Program-made: the position numbers and the translations under genes
Source of the DNA: Corinectria fuckeliana
Taxonomy: Eukaryota; Ascomycota; Sordariomycetes; Hypocreales; Nectriaceae
Assembly: GCA_019137255.1 (NCBI GenBank)
Contig: WPDH01000481.1
Span: 1 to 60,076 of the forward strand
Length of the DNA: 60,076 nt
Reading direction: 5' to 3'
Notes under the pieces: model-generated
Seen by the model: only the letters and a program-made list of their open reading frames with translations
Database searches by the model: none
Told to the model about the DNA's origin: nothing
Part shown: positions 44,548 through 55,877 of the stretch, piece after piece
Numbering within the stretch: the first letter of the stretch is position 1
Layout: each line of letters starts with the position of its first letter

Positions 44548-47500
44548 ATGCAGTCGTGGACCAATACTGGGCAGAACGGTGCGGATGAGCAGGCACACCA
44601 GCACCAATGGCAGACCAACTACGGCTTCGCTGGCGAGAACGGCCAGTTTGATCCTCATCAACCTTGGTCTCAGCCCATGGCCGACGAGGCCGTCTACTCA
44701 CACATCGACTCCCAAGATGCATCTACCTCCAACTTCTTCGACTCGCCTCAGGACAATTCTTTTCTCTCTGGCAACTTGCACGGCTCTCCGTCGAGCCAGG
44801 CCAACTTCCATGCTGGCCCCGACTCACTGGCATTGGACCAGCAATTCTCCCAACCCCCTCAGGATGTAATGGATCCTGCGTTTAGTGACATACACCCGGA
44901 ACTATATGGGCAGCAGGGCAAAATCAACTTGGAAGACCCTGTGAACGCCTTGGACCAGGTCCCAAACCAGGTTCAAAATCACCCTCATGCCCACTCCCAG
45001 AACTTCCAGTATTCCTTCGCACCGCAGAACGAGCAGTCCTATGAGTCTCCCATCCAGCAATACGCCCAGCCTCATGTAATGCCCCAACAGAGCAGGCAGC
45101 AGAGCCAGACTCCTATTCAGCAGTTTGAAGGAATCCTGCCTTCTGGATTTGCTCATGGCCATGGATACAGCCGGCCTTCGCAGCGATCACCAGTTCCAAG
45201 TCAACAACCTTACCATAATTCCGTGTTCTCTCCTCCTGTCAACGGCCAGACACCCCAACCCCAGCCAGACTCTCAGCATAGCTATCAGCAGTCGCGCCAA
45301 CAACCCCTTCAACAACAGCAACAGCAGCAGCAGCAAGGGTTCCCTCAACCCCAGGGCCAACCCCAGGGCCAACCTCAGTATGCTGCTCAGAAGCCTATCC
45401 CTTATCAACAATCCCCGCAACACGCTGCGAACCAAAATTTCCAGCAACCCGTGCTTCAGCAGCCGACTTCCTTCACCGCGAGTTCTTCGCCATCACCGTC
45501 TGTTAATGCCCAATACATCATGTCACAACAACCGGTTGATGTGGAGCCGACGTCTCGACCGGTTTCCGTTGAGCCTCCTGCTAAGAAGAGAAAGCGCACG
45601 GCGACTAAGAGCGCCTCGGAGGCTCATACGCCTGAACCTGCGACAGCACAGCCGGACTCGCCTATGGACTATGCTGCTGGTAGCGGTATGACCCCTACTA
45701 AGAGGGTGGATGAGATTGAATCTTTGGTTGCCCCGACTCCTTCACCCGAAGACGCCCAGTTGATCGCCCAGTTCAATAAGCGCACCAAGGCTGCGCAAGC
45801 AAAGCCCTCAATCAAGGGTCTTGCCCATCTTGTGTCGGATGCTAGTACCAAGCTTCCCGCTCCTAAAAGTTACGATAAGCTTGCCCCACTGGTAGCCCTC
45901 CCGTCACGTACTGGCAAGGCCATTGTTCCAGAGCTTGGCTACAGCCTTCCTTGTGAAGTGCAGGGAAGGTTCACCAGCCAATACCGACCGTCGCCAGAAA
46001 AGGGGGGTTTGGATGAGAGACGAATCGAAGCCAAGGACTTGCTAGACGAATTCGACCGCTCTATGAAGTCGCTGGGGAAACGACGACCAAAGTACACCGA
46101 GTATCCTCATGCTTTCAAAGAGCAGCTTAAATCGGATGAAGCGACAAAAAACAAAGCGGAGAAGAGAGCGAAGAAGGATATGGAAGAGGTGCGCGGCAAG
46201 CCCGTAAGTTTGACTCCAATTCATCGTCGGAAATTACATGTCTAATTCGCACAAGATCCGGCCTGCGACTCGTCCTTCAGACCCCGCTGAAGCTGCTGCG
46301 TGGGATATCACTGCCATCGTCCACATTGATCAGCCCACCGGAAGAACCACTGCTCTGATTGCTGGTCGAGTGCAGCAAGCTGGCGAATTCTTCATCAAGC
46401 TGCGTGGTGACATGAACCGCGCAAAACAGGAACTCGACCAAGCCGTCAAGGACAAGGAGGCCGAGGTCGAAATATCGAAATATCGGCAGGAGTTCGAACA
46501 GAAGAAGAGGATGCTCTATCGGGCCCTTGATGCTGCAATTGAGCATGCCGATGATGCTGTTATTGACAATTTGGGTGGTCATCAGAAATTGGTGCTCAGT
46601 TTGGTGAACGCCTTGATTATGTGCATCAAGGCGGGCGATTTCTCAGGAAAGTTACCGAAGATTATCTTTGAACTCTTTACACATTTCCCCATGACGAAGC
46701 GGATTGCAGAAACCACCAATTTCGAAACTGTGCGAAAGAGGTTTGCGGATAGAGGCGATGCGGAAGTCAAGGACCTTGTCCATGATATATCCGCCAAGGT
46801 CAAGAAGGTTCTAAAGGCGTCCGAGCTGGACACCGCTACGGGATACACGGGTACCTCGGCAGCAAGCAGGGCAAAGTCTAAGGGATCCGCGGATCACTCA
46901 ACGAAGCGAAGCCGAGATGATGAGTCTGACACCCGAATCGTGAAGAAGATCGCAGTGGAGTCCAGCGGCAATTCTCTTAGTAAGAAATTGGCGCAACCCA
47001 AACTGCAACTCCATTCAGCATCAAAAACAACTGCAGCGAAGGCGGCAGCTGCCTCCATCTTACCTGGAAAGTCGAGGCCTGTTGCCAAGTCGGTACCTAA
47101 ACCCGAGGCGGCCAAAGCAGACGCCAAAATCACAGGCGACGACCGGCCGAAGGCAGAGGCAAGAACACCGTCCAAACCCGAGACAAAGGTGCCTTTGCCC
47201 AAGACTCCCTCAGCTACGTCTAGCGCTTTGTCTGGAATCGCTTCACTTCTTGACTCGATCAACGCACCCAAAGCCGAGCCCATCGTCATCGTTCCCAAGG
47301 AAGACAAGAACCCCGAGACGTCGGAAACCCCCGAGGAGAAGACGAAGCGACTTCGAAAGGAAGCTCGTCGCAAGCTTCGTGTGACGTGGAAACCTGAAGC
47401 GGAATTGGTTCAAATCAAGATCTTCCAGAAGGAGGCTGCAGAGGATGAGGGCAGGGAAGTCCACATGATCCGGGATGCTGGCGATGATCGCTCAGAGGGT

Positions 47501-48892
47501 ATGGTCTTGAAGCAGCGCGCCAATGTCGAGGACGATGACGACGAAGACGATATCCCCTACCAACCCTGGCTAGAGCCGACTGCCATCCAACTTTCAAACC
47601 TCTCGGAGGAGGTCCGAAACAAGAACTTTGTCAACCGAGGCGGAGTTGTCACTTTTACCACTGACGAGCAAAAACGAATTGCAGAGCGAGAACAACGGGA
47701 GCTCATGGCTCTCTACACGTCCCCCGACGACATCCCGCCAACGCCCAAGTCGCCGCCGCCCGAGACGGCTGAAGGCTATGAGTGGAAGACTCATCAACTG
47801 CCTGGCGATGATCCTAAATTTCAAGAGATTCAGCTCCGATGGAGGGACGAGCAACATATGGGGATTGACGGGGCTCTTTACGCAGCGACTAAGCGTCTGG
47901 ATGCTAAGGAGAACCCCCTGAACAAGCTGGACACGATTTTGGGCCGACTCAGGGGAGTCCCATCGGTGCCTCAAGCCCCCACCAAGCCACCGGCCCCCAC
48001 CAAGCAGCATTCTGGCCCGACACGCCACAGCCTCCCTCTCGTACTAGGTCAAGCGGTGGAAGAGCAGCTCCTCAACCAGCTCAGATCCGAGCGAGTCAAG
48101 AACTGGCGAGATCCGAATCCACCTCACACCGACGTTTGGCGCGCTTTCAAGTATCCAGATCAATCTGTTCACCTATGTGGAAACGCCATCGAAATAGTGG
48201 CCCGGAGCCTGGCTGGCAAGCCATTCCCGGCCGCCTCGCCTCCTGAGTGGATCATGCATGACCAGGAGAAGGTCCGGGAGTGGCAGCTCAGTTATCACAA
48301 GGAGGTCGCTGCTAGGCAAAAGACGATGGAAGAGGTTGCGAACGCGGTGGGTGGCCAGGCAGCGGGCAATCCGCAAGAATGGGCTGCGTACTACCAGCAG
48401 CAGGCCTATGCACCGTATATGGCCTTGCTACAGCAGATGACAGGTGGCCAGCAGTCTGGCCAGCAGCAACCTGGAGCAGCATCAGCACAACAGCCGCATA
48501 TCGCCGACAATCAGCTTCAGTCTATTTTGGCTGCCATCAACCAGCCCGGGCAGACGCCAGCTACGAACCCGGCTAGCTACCTGAACCCGAACGATCCGTC
48601 GTATCAACAGTACTTGATGCTCACTCAAATGGCCCAGGGACAACAGCAACAAGCTCCTCAGCCGCCGCCCTCCGCAGGAGATCGGGATTGGGAGTGGGAA
48701 CGAGATCGCGAGCGTGGCGAAGATGCCCAGGGAGGCCGAGGCGACCGTGATGGGAAGGACGGCCGCCGAAAGAGGGGGACACTCCCACCACACAAGCCGG
48801 CCAACAAGGCGCTCATCGGAACCAAGCCATGCACCTTCTGGCAGCAGGGAAAGTGTGCCAGAGGAGAGAAGTGCACATTTCGGCACGACTGA
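44548..48892 (+). CDS. PNUTS/Ppn1-like PP1-docking CCCH zinc-finger protein
   Basis: Two exons (44548-46203, 46256-48892) around a 52-nt intron give 1430 residues. The N-terminal third is Gln/Pro-rich and disordered, with a short poly-Gln run. Residues about 620-720 resemble a TFIIS N-terminal-type helical domain (KLPKIIFELFTHFPMTKRI, then TVRKRFADRGDAEVKDL). RKLRVTWKPEAEL has an RVxF/W-type PP1-docking motif at Arg927-Trp930. An acidic patch and a Gln-rich segment follow. The last 20 residues form a CCCH finger, with Cys1411, Cys1419, Cys1425 and His1429 (C-x7-C-x5-C-x3-H). This order, TND, TVTW-like PP1 motif, C-terminal CCCH, is that of metazoan PNUTS (PPP1R10). Fission yeast Ppn1 does the equivalent job in the PP1 module of the cleavage and polyadenylation factor, which controls transcription termination. 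The domains are visible; PNUTS function is my inference. Confidence 0.85.
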
Positions 48893-49372
48893 GGTGGCGT
48901 AGTTGCGCCATCACACTTCGTGACTTGGTGTCGACATGGACGGCCAACAGGATTCGGCCATTGCGATTTTGCCATGGGAAAGGGTCAGACGGGAGCGGAG
49001 TGGGTGGGTTGTATATTACTGTAAAAATCACATCAAACTAACATGGGCGGGAGGGAGTGTTGGGATTTGGGAGAGATGCGACTACAGGCGGCGTTTGATG
49101 CACTAACAAACACAATGCTAGACAAGTCTACGTTTTCCTTTCTATATAAACCACTATTTTTTCTTCTTAAAGATTTTTCTTAAAGACTGTAGAATATTTC
49201 TCCTGGAAATGGCGTGGCTGGCGGAGCCCTGCTTCTTTGTGAGACCGCTACATGTTAAGCGAACCTCGTGATGTTGCGTTGATGTAGACTGCTAGTCACG
49301 TTCTCGCCCAACTTCATGGGCGCCATAGCTAGATACTCCGTCTGAGATGGCTTGCTCTACAAACAGCTCAAT
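48893..49372. other. Convergent intergenic region
   Basis: About 480 nt between two 3' ends, with a T-rich stretch near 49140-49200 that could serve both polyadenylation regions. No gene seen. Confidence 0.5.
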
Positions 49373-50326
49373 CTACTCAGCAGTAGCCATCTCCGTATCG
49401 CCCTCGCCGGGCCTCTTGACGAGGCCTCGCAGGCTGAGGTCGTACACCACGTCCTCCACCCTCTTGACGTCGTACTTGACGGCATCGGCGCGCTTGCGCA
49501 GGATGTCGTTCTTAAGGTTGAGCAGCTGGAAGCCGGCAAACAGATCCTTGATGAAGGCGCTAATGGTCAGCGGCAGCTCGAAGTCGCCGTGGGTGACGGC
49601 GTTGGTGGCCAGGCGGGCCAGCTCCGAGGTCAGGTCGGTCAGCGAGAGGAGGTACTCCTCGATGGTGAGGTGGAAGGCGTCGCGGTCCTTGAGGTTGGCG
49701 GGGACTGGGGGAACCGGCTGGGTTAGACAGATACATGCGTACATGCACGGTAGGTAGAAGACTGACCGTTGAAGACGACACCGACTTGCTCGAGGGTCAG
49801 GAGACGGCCCAGCTCGCCGGGCTGCGAGTCGGTGCCTAGGCCGCCGAGCCAGCCGCAGTAAATGACGGTGCCGATGGCGTTCTGGACGGACCTTGCCCAC
49901 TTGGAGTTGTACCTTGTGGTCATCACGGTTAGTGCCTGGAGGCAAGGCGGGCTGAGAAAACATTACTTGTAGTAAGGCTGCTGGCTCGCCACCTCGTTGA
50001 GCTCTCCCACAATGGCCACCTCCTCCTTGATGGCATCCTCGAGCTGAGCCACCAGGGCAGGGTCTAGGTCACGCCAAAGTTACACATCAGTCCCAGGTCT
50101 CCAACACCACACAGAGCAAGTCGCGCAGGGGAAGAAGGGAAAAATACTCACAGCGGGCGCGGCGCGTGGAGTGGACGCGCGAGAGCAGGCCCTGGGTGGC
50201 GGCGACGGCGCGCTCGAGGCGCTGGACGATCTGGGTGAGGGTGTCGCGGACCTGGGTCTCTTCCTCGAGCTTGTCCTTGAGGTGGGCGAAGATGGCGGGG
50301 TCGAGGAGGGGCGCGTCGGCGGACAT
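49373..50326 (-). CDS. Translin, single-stranded nucleic-acid-binding protein
   Basis: Translin forms octameric rings that bind RNA or single-stranded DNA and, with TRAX, forms the C3PO nuclease. Exons 50152-50326, 49967-50063, 49767-49912 and 49373-49704 give 249 residues; the introns are 88, 54 and 62 nt and each splits a codon. The helical fold signature is clear in the C-terminal half: FHLTIEEYLLSL, ELARLATNAVTHGDFELPL, GFQLLNLKNDILRKRADAVK and YDVKRVEDVVYDLSLRGL, nearly as in animal translins. The last acceptor was chosen at 49705 because an upstream CAG would break the frame. The acidic catalytic residues that mark TRAX were not looked for beyond this, so translin is preferred over TRAX on overall similarity. 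The 5' leader has GTTGTG repeats. The U2 gene lies upstream on the same strand. Confidence 0.95.
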
Positions 50327-50734
50327 GGTTGTGGTTGTGGTTGTGGTGGTGGTGTTGGTGTTGAGGCTCTGCGGGTGGGTGCTTTACAGGTGAGAATTGA
50401 AGACGGCGCGATGGATCGTGAATGAATGGATGGACGGGTTTGACTGGCGGTTGAGGTTGGTGCTGGACGATGGATCATAACGTAATTACTGGTAGACTGA
50501 GATTTAGACACTGCTGAGGATACGGAGGCAAGTTACACACCACTACAGGATCAGAGTTTTCAAGACAGCATCCATCACGAGTTGACAGCAATTCTGTCCA
50601 CTCCAGATTCCGATTTAACTAAATTTACTACACATTGCATTCTGCACTTAATGGTCTCCTAACTCCCGGACACAATCATCTTCTTCGCTCCCCAGGCAAG
50701 CCTGGATAAACAATGAAAAGACGGGGCCATGCAT

Positions 50735-50920
50735 TTCGCGTCGCCTGGAGGCAGTGTAATACCAGGGACACAGTGGGCGGAATCATGTGCAAGCACAGAG
50801 GAAGCCGCTCGAGTTGCAAAAATAGGAATAATCAATAAATGTCTCCTTGGAGACGTTTCAGAGATTAAACTGAAAAGAACAGATACTACACTTGATCTAA
50901 GCCAAAAGGCAAAGAGAGCT
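50735..50920 (-). ncRNA. U2 spliceosomal small nuclear RNA
   Basis: Read on the minus strand, the 5' end begins about AGCTCTCTTTGCCTTTTGGC and continues with the invariant GATCAAGTGTAGTATCTGTTC. The branch-site recognition GTAGTA lies at 50884-50889. A perfect stem-loop (GTCTCC AA GGAGAC, 50841-50854) matches stem IIb. The Sm site ATTTTTG is at 50817-50823. The 3' stem-loop IV, CCTGG...CCAGG with the loop core TATTACACTGCC, spans about 50743-50765. Length about 186 nt is normal for U2. The exact 3' end is uncertain by about 10 nt and the 5' end by 2-3 nt. It base-pairs with intron branch sites, here mostly of CTAAC/CTGAC type, during spliceosome assembly. Confidence 0.95.
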
Positions 50921-50965
50921 AAGGAGAAAAGAAAAAGAAATTGAAATGGCGGCGGGCGAGCGAGA

Positions 50966-50973
50966 ATTTTATA
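50966..50973 (-). promoter_or_regulatory. TATA box of the U2 snRNA gene
   Basis: TATAAAAT on the minus strand, ending 46 nt upstream of the inferred U2 5' end. The spacing and TATA dependence fit a fungal RNA polymerase II snRNA promoter. The stretch between TATA and start is pyrimidine-rich. Confidence 0.6.
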
Positions 50974-52610
50974 CTGGGAATTCCCGGGCGGTGAGGGGCT
51001 GCGCGGCAGAATCTGGCCAACCAGCGAAGGGTTGTGCTCCAGTGCGGCTGGTGCTGCCTGCTGGTGCCTACAGGTGCCTACAGGGCTGGAGGAATAGGGT
51101 GGAGGTGAAGGCAAAGTACGAAGTACCTACAAAGTGATTTGGTGACGGTCGGCTTCTAAGAGTTCATTGCTCATTCATAACTTTCGGGTGTGATTCACCG
51201 GACCCAACTACATATTGCTGTGACACCATGAGCAAACCGCAGTGATTTGCAGATGTTGTTCCTCCGCTCTCCCTTCCAAGGTTGGTTCCTGACGTCGAAA
51301 CGAGGCAACTGAGTTTCGGAGGGCGAGTAAGACAAGGCGATGTCGGTCAAGCCGAGTGATCTGGCAGCAGTTCGTTGGTCCATGAGTCAATGCTGACGCT
51401 GATCCCGACGCTCTAGCACCTGGTATCCATCTCATGAACGAGCTGGAGGGTCAATTCGAAAACTGCCTCTGATCAAGGTACACGAAAAGGGTCAGCAGAG
51501 ACGGAACGGGCCTTGGAACTAACATGCCAAGATGCCCGTTACAGCAGTGTTGGGATCATGTGGCGCGGCCGAACCAACACCTTCTGCAGGCATCCTCAGG
51601 AACTAAAGGATGAGTAGATTGGCTTACACCGCCCAGGAGCCAATCATACTTGAGGCCGTCCTAGTTCTGTCCAAAAGGAAACATTAGGTATTTCGGTTAT
51701 GGCATAGGATAACTGGTAGCGCGCCAGAGCAATTGGGAACAATACGAACGCTCTCGTGTGGCGTTGATGGTCTGGGGCTCGGAGCATGGGCATGTGCGCG
51801 CGATGCTGGTTCTGGTTCTGGCTTGACAGCGACGAGCTGAGTGTGCATGATAGGTATGGATGGATTGCTCGGTCAAGTTCATGCGGGCTTGTTTTTAATT
51901 TTATTGCTAAGCCTCGTCAGATTCAGCTAGAATCGAGTTTCGGAAGCCCGTAGTTACTTACGTATGGAGAGTCGTCTTGAAAAAGGCAGCAAAATCGTCA
52001 CGATGGCCTTCGTAGAGGCAACTTAGATTGGATATTTGGATATTTTAGCCAAGACCATACCATCAATTTTCTGCATCATCTGGGACTGCTTCAAATGGTC
52101 CCCTTCCCCTTCCTTTCACCCTCTGGAACGCAAATAGCCTTGGTGCCAACGATATTGGCGGCGGCCGCAGACCCAACACGTCCCAACGCGCACCAAATCG
52201 GGCAAATCACTTCCATTCAGAGGCAACCACTAGCCAAATCGACGACTTTGCGGGATGTAGATTGGTGGAGGCTTACGCGGGGCCCGCGGTGTCGGTAGTG
52301 CAGTGCTGGGGTTGTGCCACAACAATATCAAGAGTCTTAGTATTGTTCTAAGTCGGCCTCCCGATTGGGATACAGAAGTGTTGGTCGTACAATATGCGAT
52401 GGAAGCGCGGGGGCTAAGGCGGGGCCCTGAAATGAGGGAAGGGACGAACCTCCTTGGATATGGTGCCAGAGAAGGATATAAGGAGCAGCAACGAACGGCG
52501 ATGGTGACGAGGTAGAAGCAGAGCAACAGCATCCTCAACCCTAAAGCTGAACCAATCTCCTTCACATCTTTGCAACCTATCCTCACCAAAAGCCAAACAG
52601 GGGAGTCATC
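50974..52610. other. Intergenic region upstream of U2 and the sedolisin gene
   Basis: About 1.6 kb of divergent spacer. Short tandem CAGGTGCCTA units occur near 51060. No convincing frame or RNA gene was seen beyond the TATA elements listed. Confidence 0.5.
52477..52483 (+). promoter_or_regulatory. Putative TATA box of the sedolisin gene
   Basis: TATAAGG, 128 nt upstream of the start codon, at a distance consistent with a short fungal 5' leader. Confidence 0.4.
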
Positions 52611-54654
52611 ATGGCGCTCAACATGATGAAGTCCGGCGGCCTAATCCTTGTCGCCATGGTAGCCATGGTAATGGCGAGTCCCATCGTGGTTGAGTATTTG
52701 CCCAGTACACCTGAGGGATGGGACGAGATCAGCTCTCCTGCCCCCAACAAACCTATCAAGCTCTCCATCGGACTGCAAGCTGAAGATCACCAGATCTTCG
52801 AGCGCACTCTCTACGAGATCTCGGATCCCTCCCACGCAAACTACGGCAGGCACCTCTCCCGTGAAGCTGCAAAGGCCCTCCTCAACCCACCTCAGGTGGC
52901 GTCTGAGGCTGTCAAGCGCTGGCTCTCCGACTCTGGTGTTCCCGACAACCAAGTCCACGACGATGGCCAGTGGGTGCACATCCGCACCACCGTCAGCCAG
53001 GCCGAACGACTGCTCAGTACCCGCTTCGGCGTCTTCGCCCGTGACGATGAGCACGTGGTGCGAACGCGAGAGTACTCTGTTCCGGTCGAAGTCCGAAACC
53101 ATATCGAAACTATCCAGCCCACCACCTTTTTCGACAGCGTGAAGAAGCCCCGATCCATCAGGGGTTTGGCCTCAGACTTGTTGAACCGAGGACTGAAGGA
53201 AGAAAGGAGCTATGAAGTTGGACGTGGTTACTCGGCACCAGTTGACTTGAAGAAGTGCAAAACAGAGGTCACGCCTGCCTGCCTGAGGAAGTTGTACAAG
53301 ATGCCTGAGAATAACTACCCCGAAGCTCATCGCAAAGCACTCTATGGTATCGTTGGGTTTAACGGAGTAAGACAGCGGCTAGATGCCTCTTCTGAAAAGA
53401 TCACAGACTAATGGTTACGCAGCAAACGGCACAGCATGCTCAGCTCGAGGAGTTCCTCCGACGATTTGCTTCAAACCAGCAAGGAGCCAACTTTACAGTT
53501 TCCCTTGTGAACGGCGGACAGAACAAACAAGGAGAGTATCCTAGTGGCGAGGCCAACCTCAACATCCAATACTCGGTTACCCTGGCCGACCAGGTGCCGG
53601 TGCGATTCATCTCTGTCGGAGGAGAAAACCACAACTTCAATCCTGACCTGGAGTAAGCTGCGCCCATCTGGCTGTTGCACCATTTTGACTGACGAGCCTT
53701 ACCCAGCCTGTACGACACGAAAGAAGCTTACATCGAGCCCTACCTGGAACTTGCGTCCTACCTTGTCAACCTCGAGGATAAGAAACTGCCCCAAGTCGTC
53801 TCCATGTCATATGGCGTCAACGAACAGCATGTGCCCAAGACCTATGCCAAGAAAGTCTGCGACTTGTTTGGTATTCTGGGCGCACGAGGTGTTTCCGTCA
53901 TTGTCCCTGCCGGTAACCTCGGCCCTGGGGCGTCTTGCATGTCCAACGATGGCAAAAACACCACAAAGTTTCTCCCTGGCTTCCCAGCAGCCTGCCCCTA
54001 TGTTACCTCGGTCGGCGGTACCGAGAGCAACAGCCCAGAAGTCGCCGTCAACTTCTCCAGCGGCGGCTTCTCGGAGTACTGGTCCCGGCCAAGCTGGCAA
54101 GAGGACACCGTCAAGGAGTATCTGAAGAAGCACGGGAACGAGTGGAAAGGTTACTATAATCCTAACGGGCGAGCGTATCCTGACGTTGCCGCCTTGGCAT
54201 GGGGCTACCAAGAAATGAATCATGATGTCCAGGAAACGACTGGAGGAACTAGGTAAGCCGAGCATGCCAGTCACGGAAGATGCGAGACTGACGAGCTCGC
54301 AGCGCTGCATCCCCTGTCTTTGGAGCGATGATTGCCCTTATCAACAACGAGCGCTTGAAGAAGGGCAAGCCCTCGCTGGGATTCCTCAACCCTTGGATCT
54401 ACAAGGTCAACCAAGCCGGTTTCACCGAGTAAGTGCCTTTCGCTTCTACCCCCTTATGTTCTGCATCTTGAGGAACTCCGCTCACACCCCATAGCATCAC
54501 CGAGGGCAAGTCCATCGGTTGCCAGGGTACGAGTGTTTGGGGGCTTCCCTCGCCGGTGATCCCAAACGCAGGATGGAAAGCCGTCAAGGGATGGGACCCC
54601 GTCACGGGCTGGGGGACACCGCTGTTCGACAAGCTCCGAAAGCTGGCGACCTAG
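52611..54654 (+). CDS. Secreted sedolisin (S53, tripeptidyl-peptidase-like) with substituted catalytic residues
   Basis: Five exons (52611-53366, 53423-53652, 53707-54252, 54303-54428, 54495-54654) give 605 residues; introns are 50-66 nt. A signal peptide (hydrophobic core LILVAMVAMVMA, residues 11-22) is followed by an S53 activation prodomain (about 35-190) and a TPP1/CLN2-like catalytic domain. Catalytic Ser511 lies in GGTSAASPVFG; its codon is split by intron 3 (AG/C). Glu295 is present in GEANLNIQY, but the triad Asp at 299 is Asn. The oxyanion-hole Asp of the usual SGDxG motif is also Asn (Asn399 in PAGNLGPG). The Ca2+-site motifs are kept: DITEGKSIGC and GWDPVTGWGTP. Sedolisins are acid proteases; with both aspartates replaced this one is predicted inactive or altered. 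The reading frame, splice sites and fold residues are intact, so it is not simply a pseudogene. Confidence 0.93.
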
Positions 54655-55877
54655 GCTAGACAAACCAGGTCCAGGAGGCCTAGGAGGGACCGAGGACCAG
54701 GGCAGTTGCAGACGGATATGACCTGTGGGCTTGGGAATGGAACTGCTGCTATCCAAACTACAGCAGGTCTTGAGCGGATAAAGTGAAGTTTCGGCGAAGC
54801 CCTGGCCATGCCACTCCGGATGAGGCAAATGGATACTACCTAGTCTTAATAGTCTTACAGTATTCTATCGTCGTCCTACAGTTATTTACATTACTACTCT
54901 GAAAGAGGAGAGTCCCCGATGCAGAAGATGAGTGTACACGCCATGTGCTTCCATCGTCAACTGAAGAAAGCTTGACTGGGCATCGGTGCTAAGCTACCAG
55001 GGTCCGCCGAGACAGCCGCTACCCTTGCCCATGCTGAGGATTGTTCCTGTGCAGGGAAGGGATAGGAGATGGCGGTACAGGATATGTTGATTCAGGGGGG
55101 TAATTGCTTTGCTCAATGCTTAGAAGAGTAACTCTTGAAGCCCAGATGCAGTTTAGCAGATCCGTTGCAGATTAACTTCTGCACCTCTTTCGAAGAAGGA
55201 CTCGATGTTCTTACAGGCCCGGGGCGCCTGTTAAGGGAACGTGAGAACTCTCACATCCCGGACCATCCGCGCGTCTCGACCCGGGGTCAATTACGGCAGG
55301 CCATTTTCCCGCCGTCTCGCCTTCTTCCGGATGGCAGCCGTTGGGGGGTTGTTTTTTGCTTCTGTTTCAGCCTCTGTAGTACCTCAGAGCTTGGCGTCGC
55401 GGGGATGAGTCTGAAGGTTGCGGAACTGGAGATGGTGACTGTTTTGCCTGGGACGGGGGGGTAAGGCAACGAGTTGGACGGTCCCGTCCCGAGAGATGTC
55501 TATGTCCTGGTTGACGAAACCCTTGGGCCTTTCGACCTTGAGAGCTCGGTATCCTAGGCCTTTTATGCTCCTTTTTGTGTGGTTCTGCATGGAGAAGACA
55601 GCCTTGCCAACTCCTATAGTCTAGACTTCAACTTGGGAACATTCTCTTGCGTCGACAAGACGGACCTCCGGACTCGGGAGATAATCAGTGATGAAGAGTG
55701 TAGATCAGTTCAAAGCGCGATTAAAGTACCGGACAGCTAATAGAACCCGAGTTGCGCCATGACCGGAAATCCCATCCTCTTTGGGAGTCGACAAAAGCAA
55801 AAACCGCATCCCATTTTCCCCCGCCAGACGCCTCAGCTTGTCAGGATCACAGGCAACAAAAGTTCTTCGTCGCCCCG
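54655..55877. other. Convergent intergenic region
   Basis: About 1.2 kb between the 3' ends of the sedolisin and Pth11-like genes. No gene or notable repeat seen. Confidence 0.5.
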
